From Tribonema minus (Eukaryota; Sar; Xanthophyceae; Tribonematales; Tribonemataceae), in contig JAFCMP010000013.1 in NCBI GenBank assembly GCA_017506865.1, positions 1,178,001-1,242,000 on the forward strand: DNA of 64,000 nucleotides. Direction: 5' to 3'. Position 1 is the stretch's first letter, and each line of letters begins with the position of its first letter. The position numbers and the translations under genes were made by a program. Of the stretch, positions 53,400-62,713 are shown piece after piece. The notes beneath the pieces were generated by a model. That model ran no database searches and had not been told where the DNA came from. It was given only the letters and a program-made list of their open reading frames with translations.

Positions 53400-54120
53400 A
53401 ATCTTCTCCACGTCAGCCTTCAATGGCTCTGAAGCTGGCAAATCCTGCCATCATATCATCATGGGCCAGTGCGCTCATGCAAGCGGTGTTCAAGCCGCGA
53501 GTTTGCCGTAGGGCAGGCCTGCAAACAGCACCATACGATCCTTTAGGAGCACAATTTTGTCTATGCGCTGGAGTGGATAGGGTTTTACATAGTGCTGCCA
53601 ACGCACTGTTTGACCCCCTGGCCAACACATTGTGCAATGGTCAGTACATATTGCAGCCAAACAATTCGGGTGGCAAGGCAGTTTGTCATTCATCAGACAC
53701 AGTGACTCCCCACTCAGTGAGTGGAGTACACTCTACTGTCGTTGAACTCCCAATCGTGATCGTGAACTCAAATCCGAACTACTGAATTGGCTGTAATTGT
53801 AATCGTGTTGGAGTAGAAATCTGCCATTGGCTATGTATGTATAATGCACTTGCTTATCGGCAGTACGCACGCCTCAAGGCCATCTGTGCTACTCAGGTCA
53901 GCGTTAAAAAAAAGTTGAGGCTAGCACCAAATTCTTTCTTGCTCACGCCACTTCAAGTTCAGCCCCCAGCGTTTTGAAACTGGCGGATCCTTGTGGCCAC
54001 AGCGCTTGTGTAAGCAGCGATGTTCAAGCTGCAATACTGCCATAGCGTAGGTCTAAAAATAGTGGAAGATCTCACAATGCAGTAGTCACTGCATCGCTTC
54101 GCCAGCGCATTGCAAGGCGC
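53400..54120. repeat. Diverged direct duplication
   Basis: Segments 53400-53620 and 53945-54120 share a series of matches in order: CTCTGAAGCTGGCAAATCCT versus TTTTGAAACTGGCGGATCCT, GCGGTGTTCAAGCCGC versus GCGATGTTCAAGCTGC, GCCGTAGGGCAGG versus GCCATAGCGTAGG, and GCCAACGCACTG versus GCCAGCGCATTG. Neither copy has a clear ORF. It is probably an old tandem duplication of transposon-like or genic sequence. Confidence 0.55.
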
Positions 54121-54657
54121 TGACTGTAGTGACCTTGCCTCACGCGCCTTGCCTCCGTCTACTTCCGGACCGTTGGGAACTGCAGCGCTCGCTGCAATAG
54201 CAGCGTTAAGTCTCAGCAGGGCACGAAGATCCAGCGCAGCAGGGCCTTGCCGCTCATCACAGCAGGCCGACAAGGCGCTCCAGGCGCATAAGCGATGTGG
54301 CATCCCCCAAGCTGGACGTTGCCCCGGGCTCCCCGCGCATGTGAGCAACAGCATAGACCAGCGCGCGTGACCACTGCGGCAGGGGCGCATCTCCCACAGC
54401 GATTCCGGCAGCGGCAGACACCTCAGCTAAAACCAGCGCCAACAGGCAGGCTGTGGTGGCGCATGCTGATGCCGCAATGCGCCTGGAAAGCACCGCTGGT
54501 ATTGCGCCGAGACAACTGGCTGCAAATGCCGCATCGCAGTGCCTACCGCAGACGTGATGCCCAGCCCGTCATGACGCGGCGGCAGGCGCGCCTTCTGCGA
54601 AGCAGCACCGCCAAGAGCCGGCGGCACGGAGCCAGCTGCTGCAGCAAACTGCGCCAA

Positions 54658-55067
54658 TAACACAAGCTGGTACTATATAGAGTATCATTCTGTGGATGGT
54701 CTGCAAGGTACGGTCTTACTTTGGGTTGTTGTTGTTGGGCTGCTTCAGAAGAAGGCTCCTGCGTTGCTGGTTGGTGGTCTTGGTTCGTCTCTGCTGCCTG
54801 GTTATTTGGGTTATAATCCCCTGATCAAAGGTCAGCACTCAACTTCAACAGTTGAGCACTGCGCCTATGTCCAAGGGACCCCAGGCCTTGTGAGACAGCA
54901 ACCAAGGTCCAACTTTATTGATTTACAGCAACTACAGACCTTATTACATCATATAGCAGACAATTAGGACAATTCCACACGATAAGTATATTAAGACATA
55001 GAACTGTGCGGCAGTACTGAGAACGTTCCCCATGGACTGTTCCCAAACTACGCATCTAACCGTGACA
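54658..55067 (-). repeat. 3' LTR
   Basis: The 410-bp direct repeat starts, on the coding strand, with TGTCACGGTTAGATG and ends near GCTTGTGTTA. It contains TATATAGAGT near its outer end and a CAACTTCAACAGTTG palindrome-like motif. It is near identical to 60584-60999. Confidence 0.93.
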
Positions 55068-55080
55068 ACTCCCCCTTTTC
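55068..55080 (-). other. Polypurine tract
   Basis: On the coding strand GAAAAGGGGGAGT immediately precedes the TGTCACGG start of the 3' LTR. This is the expected site for plus-strand DNA priming and fixes the LTR boundary. Confidence 0.88.
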
Positions 55081-55450
55081 AGGCTCTGTGCACTAGAGCG
55101 AAGCGCGTCTATGCACTGAGCACACTTGGCAGGGATCAACGCTGACCAGTGATTAAACAACGGTTAGAAATGTAAACGTAATTCTGCTTTGACCAATTGT
55201 CACCCTCAACTCATATGAACAGGCTGCTACCCAAAATGTGATCGGTCCTCCATTTTGGCAGGGTCACAAGGGGGCCTGGCAGTATGAGTACGCGTACCGT
55301 ACTTGCTGCTCTCGGGCACAAGTCTTGGTCTCACGCGACGCATCTTCAAAGTTGTAACACATGTGTTCATCGGAGCGATGCAACAGCATGCTACTGCAAC
55401 AGTCACTTCAAGTGATGAGCTGTGTCTCAGTCTCATCTTCAACTTCAATG

Positions 55451-56014
55451 TCAATGACCTCTTTGGGCAGCACCTGTGCTCCCAACGGTGGTCAGCAATA
55501 AATTCCAGCTCGACATGGGGCAGCTGCCCGCCTCAGCGGAGCTGGCCGCAACGTAGTAGTCAGGCCTCAGCTTGACCGTAGTCAACTGCTGAGCCGGCAT
55601 GCCATTGAAGCGAATTCGAAACGTGAACTTGCTGGCGCGGGGCATGAATTCAACCAGCTCTCCGCGGCTCCAGCCTGTTCCCATCCTGACACGTACAATT
55701 TGGCCAGTGTACGCGGCGCCAAAGTCATGTGGCATGACTGGGCACAGGGTCTGCTCAATGACTGGGTTTGTGGCTGTGCTGCCCAGAGCGGTGGCGCGCG
55801 CGCGCACTGACTCTGCTAAGGCAATGGCACCCAAAAGCTGCTTCTTTGTGAAGTCCTCCCAGTCACTGTCTTCATAGCGTACACGCCAGTATGGCGCGGC
55901 GTACCCTGCCACTGATCCCCATATGTATGTCACATGTTGCAGCAGGCTCTCACGGTGCTCGCGCACGACTTGAGTGCCCATTGGAATCAGTGTCAGCGCA
56001 GCATCCTTGGTCAT
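55451..56014 (-). CDS. Extra retrotransposon ORF with tudor-like motif, 187 codons
   Basis: It starts at the ATG overlapping the preceding stop and reads MTKDAALTLIPMGTQVVREH. It contains PYWRVRYEDSDWEDFTKKQL, a pattern of Tudor/Agenet-like chromatin-binding modules (Y-x-V-x-Y-E-D-x-D-x-E-D), and GQIVRVRMGTGWSRGELVEF. It ends before the 3' LTR. It may be a targeting module translated by reinitiation, or the original C-terminus of Pol after another shift. Confidence 0.5.
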   Translation of the reverse strand: MTKDAALTLIPMGTQVVREHRESLLQHVTYIWGSVAGYAAPYWRVRYEDSDWEDFTKKQLLGAIALAESVRARATALGSTATNPVIEQTLCPVMPHDFGAAYTGQIVRVRMGTGWSRGELVEFMPRASKFTFRIRFNGMPAQQLTTVKLRPDYYVAASSAEAGSCPMSSWNLLLTTVGSTGAAQRGH

Positions 56015-56424
56015 TACCCGTCGGTCCTCTCGTGGAGTACGTGGGCATAACCTGGCATGTCATCAGCCCGGCGCAGCTCATAGAGCGCGTGAAACACATT
56101 CAGCGTCCAGGGCATGATCAACTCGAGCGCCTCGTCTTCAGTTTTCCACCCGCTAAGGGATCCATCTCTGGTCACCCAACGGTAGTCCCACGAGCCATTG
56201 GCATTCGCGCGGCGGTCCGCCAGGCGGTACAACCACTCGTTGAGCGGGACATCTTTCAGTTGCTCCTCAGTGAGCATCGCGTGGGGGTCAGTGGCCTCCA
56301 GGTGCTCTGGGCGCAAGTGAAACGGCTTCATATTCATCACATGTGCACGGGTGCGGCGAATGCGTCTGCCCATCATGCGACAGGAGAACGACAGGCCTTG
56401 GTCACCGGCGTCAGTGATCACCAC
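56014..56424 (-). CDS. Integrase C-terminal extension, frame-shifted
   Basis: It continues the integrase after a one-base register change near 56455 (LKKLDPKFLGPWVVITD in the shared reading). It carries IRRTRAHVMNMKPFH, typical of the end of gypsy integrases, then SWDYRWVTRDGSLSGWKTED, which looks like a chromo- or tudor-like fold. Its TAA overlaps the ATG of the next frame (TAATG at 56012-56016). Confidence 0.65.
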   Translation of the reverse strand: MVITDAGDQGLSFSCRMMGRRIRRTRAHVMNMKPFHLRPEHLEATDPHAMLTEEQLKDVPLNEWLYRLADRRANANGSWDYRWVTRDGSLSGWKTEDEALELIMPWTLNVFHALYELRRADDMPGYAHVLHERTDG

Positions 56425-57442
56425 CCAGGGGCCCAGAAACTTGGGGTCAAGCTTCTTGAGCGGCCCTTCTCATTGGCCTTTCGTATCATGACCAAGTCCC
56501 CAACTTGCACGCGCAGCGCGCGCTTGACGGCCTCATTGTGGCGTGACACTCTTTCTGCCTTGCGCTCAAAAGCGTCGTGGGCAACCTGGTGCGCTAAGCG
56601 CAGATTTGAGATTCTGCGCTCAATCTCCGCGTTGAGCTCACTCGGGCGGTCATCTTGCATGAAAGCGTCGTATGGCAGTGACGCTTCGCGACCAAACATG
56701 CAAAAGAAGGGTGTGAGACCCGTCCCCTCGCGTGGTGTACTGCGCAATGCGTACTGTATGGCTTCAACACCCTCGTGCCAGTTGTCTTGCTTGACATTCA
56801 CCCAAGCCGTCAGAGCTGCCATGATTCTCTCATTCATGCGCTCAGCCACTCCATTTGACTGGGGGTGGTAGGCACTGGTGTCAATCTTCTTCACCTTGAA
56901 GATCGTGACCAAATCGGCCACAACCGCATTCAAGAATTCTTTTCCTTGGTCTGAGACCAGTTCTTCAAACAGCGCACCCATCTCCAAGAACACTTTGAAC
57001 AAGAAGCGGGCAACTGTCTTGCAAGTTTTGTCTTTGATAGGGCACATCCACACAAAGCCGCTGAGGCTAACCACCACCGTAATGAGGCCTACATGTCCCT
57101 CGCTGGACTTGATAGAGGCCATGGTGATGTCAGTGTGCGCGCGTTGGAGTAAGCGCGTGGGGGGCACCAGCATTTGCTTGGCCTTGCCAGTCCCAGCCTT
57201 TTTACGCTCCAACACGCGGTGCAGCTAATCACGTATGCGCGTATGTCCTGGTTCATTTTGGGCCAAAACCAGCGCTCAAATATGCGCAGTTGAGTGACGC
57301 CAACGCCAGCATGGCTCGCTGTGGCATCATCATGGCCCAACCTCAAGACTAGGGCGCGCAGGCTGTTGGGCACTACCCACTGCTTCAGCACCTGGCCACG
57401 CTTTAGGGTGACTAGTGGCAAAGTGTACAAGTAGGCCATCAT
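56418..57442 (-). CDS. Retrotransposon integrase, with two frame shifts
   Basis: 57089-57442 contains the N-terminal zinc-binding HHCC motif (LGHDDATASHAGV with SCTAC). 56418-57215, in another frame, contains the catalytic core with Asp in AHTDITM, Asp in LVSDQGKEFLN and Glu in NGVAERMNERI, and begins LERKKAGTGK, directly continuing the CTAC segment. So the frame changes near 57425 and again near 57220. The core ends VGDLVMIRKANEKG before a third shift near 56455. Integrase inserts the DNA copy. All three acidic residues are present. Confidence 0.88.
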
Positions 57443-59604
57443 CGTCTTGATTGTACCATTCCTGATTTGTCATCAGGTGCAATGCCAGCTCGCTATCCTG
57501 GGGGAGTGCACCTCCTAGGACCACGCGCAGCACGGCAACGCAGAATGGATCGGTCTGTTGCACTTCAATCACTGCCTCCCTGCTCAGCATAGCTGGCGTA
57601 GGCATGGTCTGGCCTGCGATCACCTCTTGTACGAGGGCCGGCGCGGGCCTCGGTATCTTGCGCTTCTTGCTGCGGTCTGACGGCTCTGCGTCAGCGCTCA
57701 TTGCGTCAGCAAGCTGAGCGCTGCCAGGGGCGGCGGCCTCAGGCTGAGCGCTGCTAGCAGCTGTGCGCGCTTTCTTTGCTGCCCTCTGTCTGGCTACACT
57801 GGGCTGGCCGGCACTGCCGTCATGAGACGTGCTTCTAGCCTCGTCCATGCACGCGTTGGCATACATACCCATGGTAGCAGGTGTGAGTAGTGCTAGAGAT
57901 GGGGTTCCCCCGTCATCTTGTCGCAAAGTCTCATCAAACGTTTCGTCCAGCAGCTCAATTGTTTCTTTGACTGAAAGCTTTGCAAGGCGCGCTGCAAGGC
58001 TGTTGTGCTCGCTGGCGCTTGCAATAGCTAGCTCGTTGAAGTCAAAAGGCACGCCGTACTCAGTGCTCACCATGCGTCCTCGGAAGGCCGAAACCTTGAC
58101 CAAGGGCTGCTTGGGGAGTTCGTCCGTGAACGTAACCCCCGAGGGTGGCGCCTCGTAGCATGGTATGGCATCTGACCATTGCTCGTCGGCATGATCATAC
58201 AGGCATGGCATATCAAGCTCTGATTGCATAGGCAGCCGTGATGGGCCATCAGCATTTGAATTTGCGAGGCCCGGGCGGTGCTGCACTGAGATGTCATACT
58301 CAAGCAGCCGCATTGCCCAGCGCATGAGCTTTCCACTGTTGTCTTGCAATGTCAAGAGCCAGCGTAATGCTGCAGCATCTGTGACCACTGTGATGGGCAT
58401 ACCCCACACATATGGGCAGTAGTGATTCAGGGACAAGACAACTGCTAGGCATTCCAGAGCAGTGGCCCCCAGCTTTGCATCTTGTACGGAGTTAATTTTT
58501 GAAAAATAACCCACAACCACCTCCTTTACCTCCTCCCCTTCAACAGTGCGCCGGCGTCCCGGTGCGGGACCCGGTGCAGCTTCATTCCCTGCCAACTGCT
58601 TTACAGGCTTGAATTGTGTCAGTATGCCGCTGCATGCGGTTTGTGACGCATCAGTGTACAGTACAAACGGCAAGTTGAAGTCTGGGTGGGCTATTAGCTC
58701 CGCCGAGCACATGGCTGCTTTCAAGCCATCATATGCTTTTTGTCTGCGCGCATCCCAAATCATATCTGCATTCGTCTTGGTGCATTCAACTAGCGGTGCA
58801 GCAAGTGCTGCAAAGTCGCGCACATACCGGCGGTAGTAGTTGAAGCAGCCCAGCACTGTCTGCACCAGTTTCTTGTCAGCCTTCCCATTTTTAGTGGGGT
58901 TGCTCATGTCCATCATCGCTTTCAATTTCTCAGGGTCTGGGCGTAAGCCATTGGCCCCCACAATGTGTCCCAAGAACTTAATTTCATTCTTGAAGAGGAG
59001 ACACTTGTGCCTGGCCACACTCATGCCACCATTCTTGATGCGCCTCAGCACTTCACGAATGTGGGCAATGTGTTCCTCAATTGTGTGATCATATATCAAT
59101 ACATCGTCGATGTAGACCGATGCGTAGCTGCTCAATGTCTCCTCACCCAGTACGTCATGCATCAGTCTGGTGAACTGTGCAGGCAAGTTCACCAGTCCAA
59201 ATGGTGCCACGGTGTACTGCCACAGACCTCCATCAGGTGTTCTGAATGCGGTCTTTTCCTTGTCACATCCTCTGATTGGCACTTGATGATAGGCGCCAGC
59301 CATATCCATGGAGGATATGTATTTGGCCCCCTTCATTTTGTGTATCATATCGTCTATGTTGCCAATGCCTCGGCAGTCGCGCTTGGTGACCGCATTCAGC
59401 CTTCGAAAGTCCACACAGAAGCGGATCTTGTCACCTTGCCTGGCTAAGACAGGATTGCATGCCCAAGGGCCCGAGGAGGGCTCGACTTGGTTGCGCACCG
59501 CCATGGCGCGCACATGATCCATGATGTACTCTGCTTCTTTCTGTGCCCACCTTCTTGCCTTTTCAGCAATGGGCATGGCATCACCAGTGTCAATTTCGGG
59601 GACA
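57330..59604 (-). CDS. pol: Retrotransposon Pol: reverse transcriptase and RNase H
   Basis: The frame, which stays open upstream to 60038, becomes recognisable at EIDTGDAMPIAEK. It runs through the RT motifs RFCVDFRRLNAVTK, SSMDMAGAYHQVPI, VAPFGLVNLPAQFTR and the catalytic VYIDDVLIY (residues 309-312 of the open frame), then LGCFNYYRRYV. RNase H follows with LYTDASQTACSG, ALECLAVV and VTDAAALRWLL. It copies element RNA into DNA in the cytoplasm. The last about 30 codons (after FAT, near 57425) are out of register with the following zinc-finger domain. The Arg-rich first about 145 codons of the open frame are probably not coding (see the inverted block). Confidence 0.9.
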
Positions 59605-59733
59605 GGGGCCCTCTTGGAGGCTCCCCTTCCCTTCCCCCTTCTTTTGAAGAGGGCCCCTGTCCCCGAGCCCGGCCAAGGCTCCCGTTCCCTTCCCCCCTCT
59701 TTTGAAGAGGGCCCCTGTCCCCGAGCCCGGCCA
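59596..59733. repeat. Inverted 20-mer and two-copy 58-bp repeat inside the element
   Basis: A 20-base sequence at 59596-59615 (TCGGGGACAGGGGCCCTCTT) is a perfect inverse complement of 59647-59666. A 58-bp direct repeat then covers about 59624-59733, with GAAGAGGGCCCCTGTCCCCG at 59646 and again at 59704. On either strand the motif encodes KRAPVPE. It sits exactly where the Pol homology begins. Confidence 0.85.
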
Positions 59734-60312
59734 ACCCGATTATGAGCCCGAGTCCTCCGTGGAGGACCCCGAGAACGACGACGGCGACGACGCCGCTGCC
59801 CCCGACCCCCTCGCTGAGGCTGTGGACGGGGCAGACGCCGAGGACGCCGGCGACGACGAGAACAGCAACGATGCCGAAGAGGGCGGCGACGAGGACGCCG
59901 AGGCCCCCCGCCGCCGCCCCCGCTTGACCTCCATGTCGACTCTTTCGCCATGGCGACCATCGAAGAGACCCTCACCGGCCTGCACGACTGTGCAACCTCA
60001 GGGCTCGAGCGCCTCACCGGTGAGGCAGCTGATTGCACGGAACGCCTGAAAAGCCTCGAGACGTTGCAGGCTCATGCCAGACGCACGTCGCAGGGCAGCG
60101 CGGGCAAGGAGAGAGAAATTGCTAGGTACCAAGTCCGACTGTCTGCCGTGGAAATCGAACAGTTAACCAATGCCAGGGCTGATTTCGAGCGTCGCGCTGA
60201 ACAGCCTCGCACGGTTCTGGCCGCGATCACGAGGGCCCGCGCCCGCGCCCAGCTGCTACGTGCTGCAACGACGCATGCGATGGACAAGCCGACCATACGC
60301 ATGCATGGATGA
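59702..60312 (+). CDS. Opposite-strand ORFs: acidic segment and coiled-coil protein
   Basis: Inside the element, on the strand opposite to Pol, 59702-60049 encodes KRAPVPE followed by an Asp/Glu-rich stretch (PDYEPESSVEDPENDDGDD and on). The overlapping frame 59950-60312 starts at a strong ATG (GCCATGGCG) and encodes a 120-residue, helix-prone protein (MATIEETLTGLHDCATSGLE, RYQVRLSAVEIEQLTNARAD). Charged heptad-like spacing suggests a coiled coil. It occupies the position expected for gag but points the wrong way. It may be an inverted gag, captured host sequence, or an antisense gene. Confidence 0.5.
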
Positions 60313-60561
60313 CAGATACTCTGCGCTCAGAGTAGCTTGGACCAGAGGCTGCCATGTTGCGAGTCAGGTCTACAAGTTGCTATTCGGTCTATTCGGAGAT
60401 GAAGCAGAAATTGAAGTGAAAATGAATCGCGCGGGCGTCCCCTACCACGATGGCAAGTGTGCTTTGGACGAGTGATGGAATGGAATATGACGAGGGGAGC
60501 GATAGTATTGGATGCATGAACGAGTGTTGTGAGCGTGCGAGGCGTTGAAAGGAGATGCAGG

Positions 60562-60581
60562 TTCGCCTGATTTTGGAGCCA
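60562..60581 (-). other. Possible primer binding site
   Basis: Two bases after the 5' LTR the coding strand reads TGGCTCCAAAATCAGGCG. A TGG start matches a tRNA CCA end; the cognate tRNA is not identified. Confidence 0.5.
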
Positions 60582-60583
60582 GT

Positions 60584-60999
60584 TTACACAAGCTGGTACT
60601 ATATAGAGTATCATTCTGTGAATGGTCTGCAAGGTACGGTCTTACTTTGGGTTGTTGTTGTTGGGCTGCTTCAGTAGAAGGCTCCTGCGTTGCTGGTTGG
60701 TGGTCTTGGTTTGTCTCTGCTGCCTGGTTATTTGGGTTATAATCCCCTGATCAAAGGTCAGCACTCAACTTCAACAGTTGAGCACTGCGCCTATGTCCAC
60801 GGGACCCCAGGCCTTGTGAGACAGCAACCAAGGTCCAACTTTATTGATTTACAGCAACTACAGACCTTATTACATCATATAGCAGACAATTAGGACAATT
60901 CCACACGATAAGTATATTGAGACATACTAGTAGAACTGTGCGGCAGTACTGCGAACGTTCCCCATGGACTGTTCCCAAACTACGCATCTAACCGTGACA
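60584..60999 (-). repeat. 5' LTR
   Basis: The 416-bp copy differs from the 3' LTR mainly by six extra bases (ACTAGT) near 60930 and scattered substitutions. It should hold the promoter of the element; ATAACCCAAATAACC (minus) is present, but no TATA box is assigned. Confidence 0.93.
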
Positions 61000-61095
61000 C
61001 CAAGTTCTCCTCATGCGGGCGCAGGCCCGTGGCCTTTTGCAGCACCCACTGCGTAAGGCGGTCCCGTTCCTCAGCAGCGCCAGCGCTCAGCTGGT

Positions 61096-62046
61096 CTGCA
61101 GTGTATAACCTAACCCTAAGGTCACTGATGGCATGCGCGGAACGACGCAATGACGCAGGAGACGGTATGCAGCGCGGCGGGAGGACAGCGCCACGGACCG
61201 CTGAGCAAACTGCTGTGGCCAGCCGCCCCAGACTCGTCCGCCAAGTGGCATCCGCCATGCGCCTTTGAAAGTGCTCGCACCCGTATCGTATCGAGCCATC
61301 AGCATGGCGGAAGAGCAAAAGCGGGCGAAAATTGTTGTAGGTTGCCGCAAAGCTCCCGAGCCAGCCATCGTGCAGACTGGCGCCGTTGTCCAGTTGTCCT
61401 AACCCTACCCCTAACCCTAACCCTTTGCAGAGTTGAAGTTTTCAAGTTTGCGAAGTTGAAGTTGTTGGGCTGGCGCCCCCGGTGTGGCTTGAGTACGGCA
61501 CAGCTCTTACTAGCTTCAGTGTAGTCAGTGCCAGAGACTGTGCGCTGCGTGGGCGACACAGGACCCCGCTGCTGACATTGGGTGTGGCGGACAAGCCGAG
61601 CTAGGTAGTGGTGGGGCGCTGCATGATAATGCGGCTGAAAGTCGCAACTTCGGGAGGCTGGAGCGCTTCAGGTAAGCAGCAACAAGCGGCTACGTGGCCG
61701 AAATCTTGTGGTTTGTACCGAGACGAATCAAAAGATCGTCGAGCTCCAGGTGACAAATGGTGAGCCGCAAGTGCCTTCCAAACCGTGTATATTATAAATA
61801 AATATTGATTTATCATATATAATTTTTATATAGTAATTAATGAATAACTCTTAGGTAATTCTTTTCTTTTTCCTGCAGGTTATTTCAGTTCATCAAAGCA
61901 GCGCGCACACTGACCTGCGGTGCTCTTTTAAAAAGTAGCATTGTAGACAATAAATTCAAAAAAACTGATCGCCAACTGTTGTGATAAAATGTCACATGTA
62001 AGCGTAAGGAGTTATAACATGAATGCACACCTGGAGCCATATGTAT
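61096..62046. other. Flank with telomere-like runs and an AT-rich block
   Basis: CCCTAACCC runs at 61385-61425 and GAAGTTGAAG motifs at 61430-61465 look intronic. 61785-61870 is strongly AT-rich (TATTATAAATAAATATTG, TTTTTATATAG), contrasting with the rest of the window, and lies 3' of the next minus-strand gene. No coding exon is recognised. Confidence 0.45.
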
Positions 62047-62713
62047 TCATGACAGGGCCACGGCAAGCATGCTGATGCAGCAGAGGCCAGCAGCACCCTT
62101 CAAACTCGATGAGCAGGTGCCTTGCTCCGCCGCAATGTACGCTGCGTCATTGTTCCCAATCAGTGCACGTGGCGGGAACACTGACCTCGAGCCCAGAATC
62201 TGAAACAACTCACAATTCGCAAGCACGCACGCCACAAATATGCCACATGCGGCGCAAGCACGACACCGCAGTGTTCGCCAGCACGCTCAAGGAGACGCCT
62301 GTGGTAATACTACTACTGCCACGTCTTGTTTCCGTGCATCGCGCATCCGCATCCTTTCCACGCAAGGGCCTCTTCTCTGCCTGGAATTGCTGAAGGTTAC
62401 TTTTCTGCAATTATGCCATGCCTCTATTCAGTATGTTGCAGCTGCGTCGCACTCCCAGCTCCTTGCATGACGCGTCGTTCACAGCGAGGTACAGACACAA
62501 ACTTATGTAATTGTCAAGCACCATGTTCACCAGGGCTTCAGGTTGGTCGCTGGCGTAAAGACTTACTAAAGAGCTTTGCCCTTGACGGCCAAACTGCTGG
62601 TCAAATCCAGGTAAAGCCAAGGTTGTGCCATTGAGTAAACACTCTAATGTGGCTTGATCTGGCTTGCCAATAGTCCATATGTAAAGTGAGCCATGAAAAG
62701 AAGGCACACCCAT
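62047..62713 (-). CDS. Unidentified protein, 3' end, with hydrophobic C-terminus
   Basis: Likely exons: about 62556-62713 (MGVPSFHGSLYIWTIGKPDQ to RQGQSSL, then GTAAGT) and 62047-62199 (ILGSRSVFPPRALIGNNDAA to the stop, after TTTCAG). Both boundaries are phase 0. The last residues (GAAGLCCISMLAVALS) form a short hydrophobic tail that could be a GPI signal. The first frame also stays open past the donor down to 62411. No family was recognised. Upstream exons are not identified. Confidence 0.45.

Larger units (their letters stand above)
50283..54546. other. Region without a convincing gene
   Basis: The region contains two unassigned open frames described separately, a CTGCAGC/GCAGCAG-rich stretch at 52400-52470 and a diverged duplication at 53400-54120. 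CAACTTCAACTTCAAC at 52803-52818 resembles the intronic motif of neighbouring genes, so introns of an unrecognised gene, perhaps the 5' part of the EF-hand gene, may lie here. Confidence 0.4.
54658..60999 (-). mobile_element. Ty3/gypsy-type LTR retrotransposon, full length, frame-broken
   Basis: Two direct LTRs (54658-55067 and 60584-60999) differ by about seven substitutions and one 6-bp indel. They bound an internal region with reverse transcriptase, RNase H and integrase in that order on the minus strand, which is the Ty3/gypsy order. Target duplication CCAA lies at 54654-54657 and 61000-61003. A polypurine tract (GAAAAGGGGGAG) directly precedes the 3' LTR at 55068-55080, and a TGG primer-binding-like start follows the 5' LTR. 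Pol is interrupted by frame shifts, no gag is visible on the coding strand, and a block near the 5' end carries opposite-strand coding potential. It is therefore young but probably unable to move by itself, unless the frame breaks are assembly errors. Confidence 0.92.
54547..61095 (-). pseudogene. Open reading frame split by the retrotransposon
   Basis: Minus-strand sequence from 61095 to 61000 and from 54653 to 54547 joins at the target duplication into one uninterrupted frame of 67 codons plus a split first codon. It runs from DQLSAGAAEERDRLTQWVLQ to RLPPRHDGLGITSA. A possible acceptor (CTGCAG) precedes it and a possible donor (GTAGGC) follows. The motif RLPPRHDGLG resembles the C-terminal part of non-LTR-type reverse transcriptase genes in algae and other protists (LPxRxGGLG), so the host ORF may itself be an old retroelement. 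Further minus-strand open sequence at 54257-54493 may be its degraded continuation. The insertion interrupts this ORF. Confidence 0.6.

Noticed and set aside
59615-60038. Arg-rich N-terminus of the retrotransposon Pol frame
   Set aside because: The poly-Arg/Gly stretch mirrors an Asp/Glu-rich frame on the other strand and has no Gag or protease motif, so it is unlikely to be coding.
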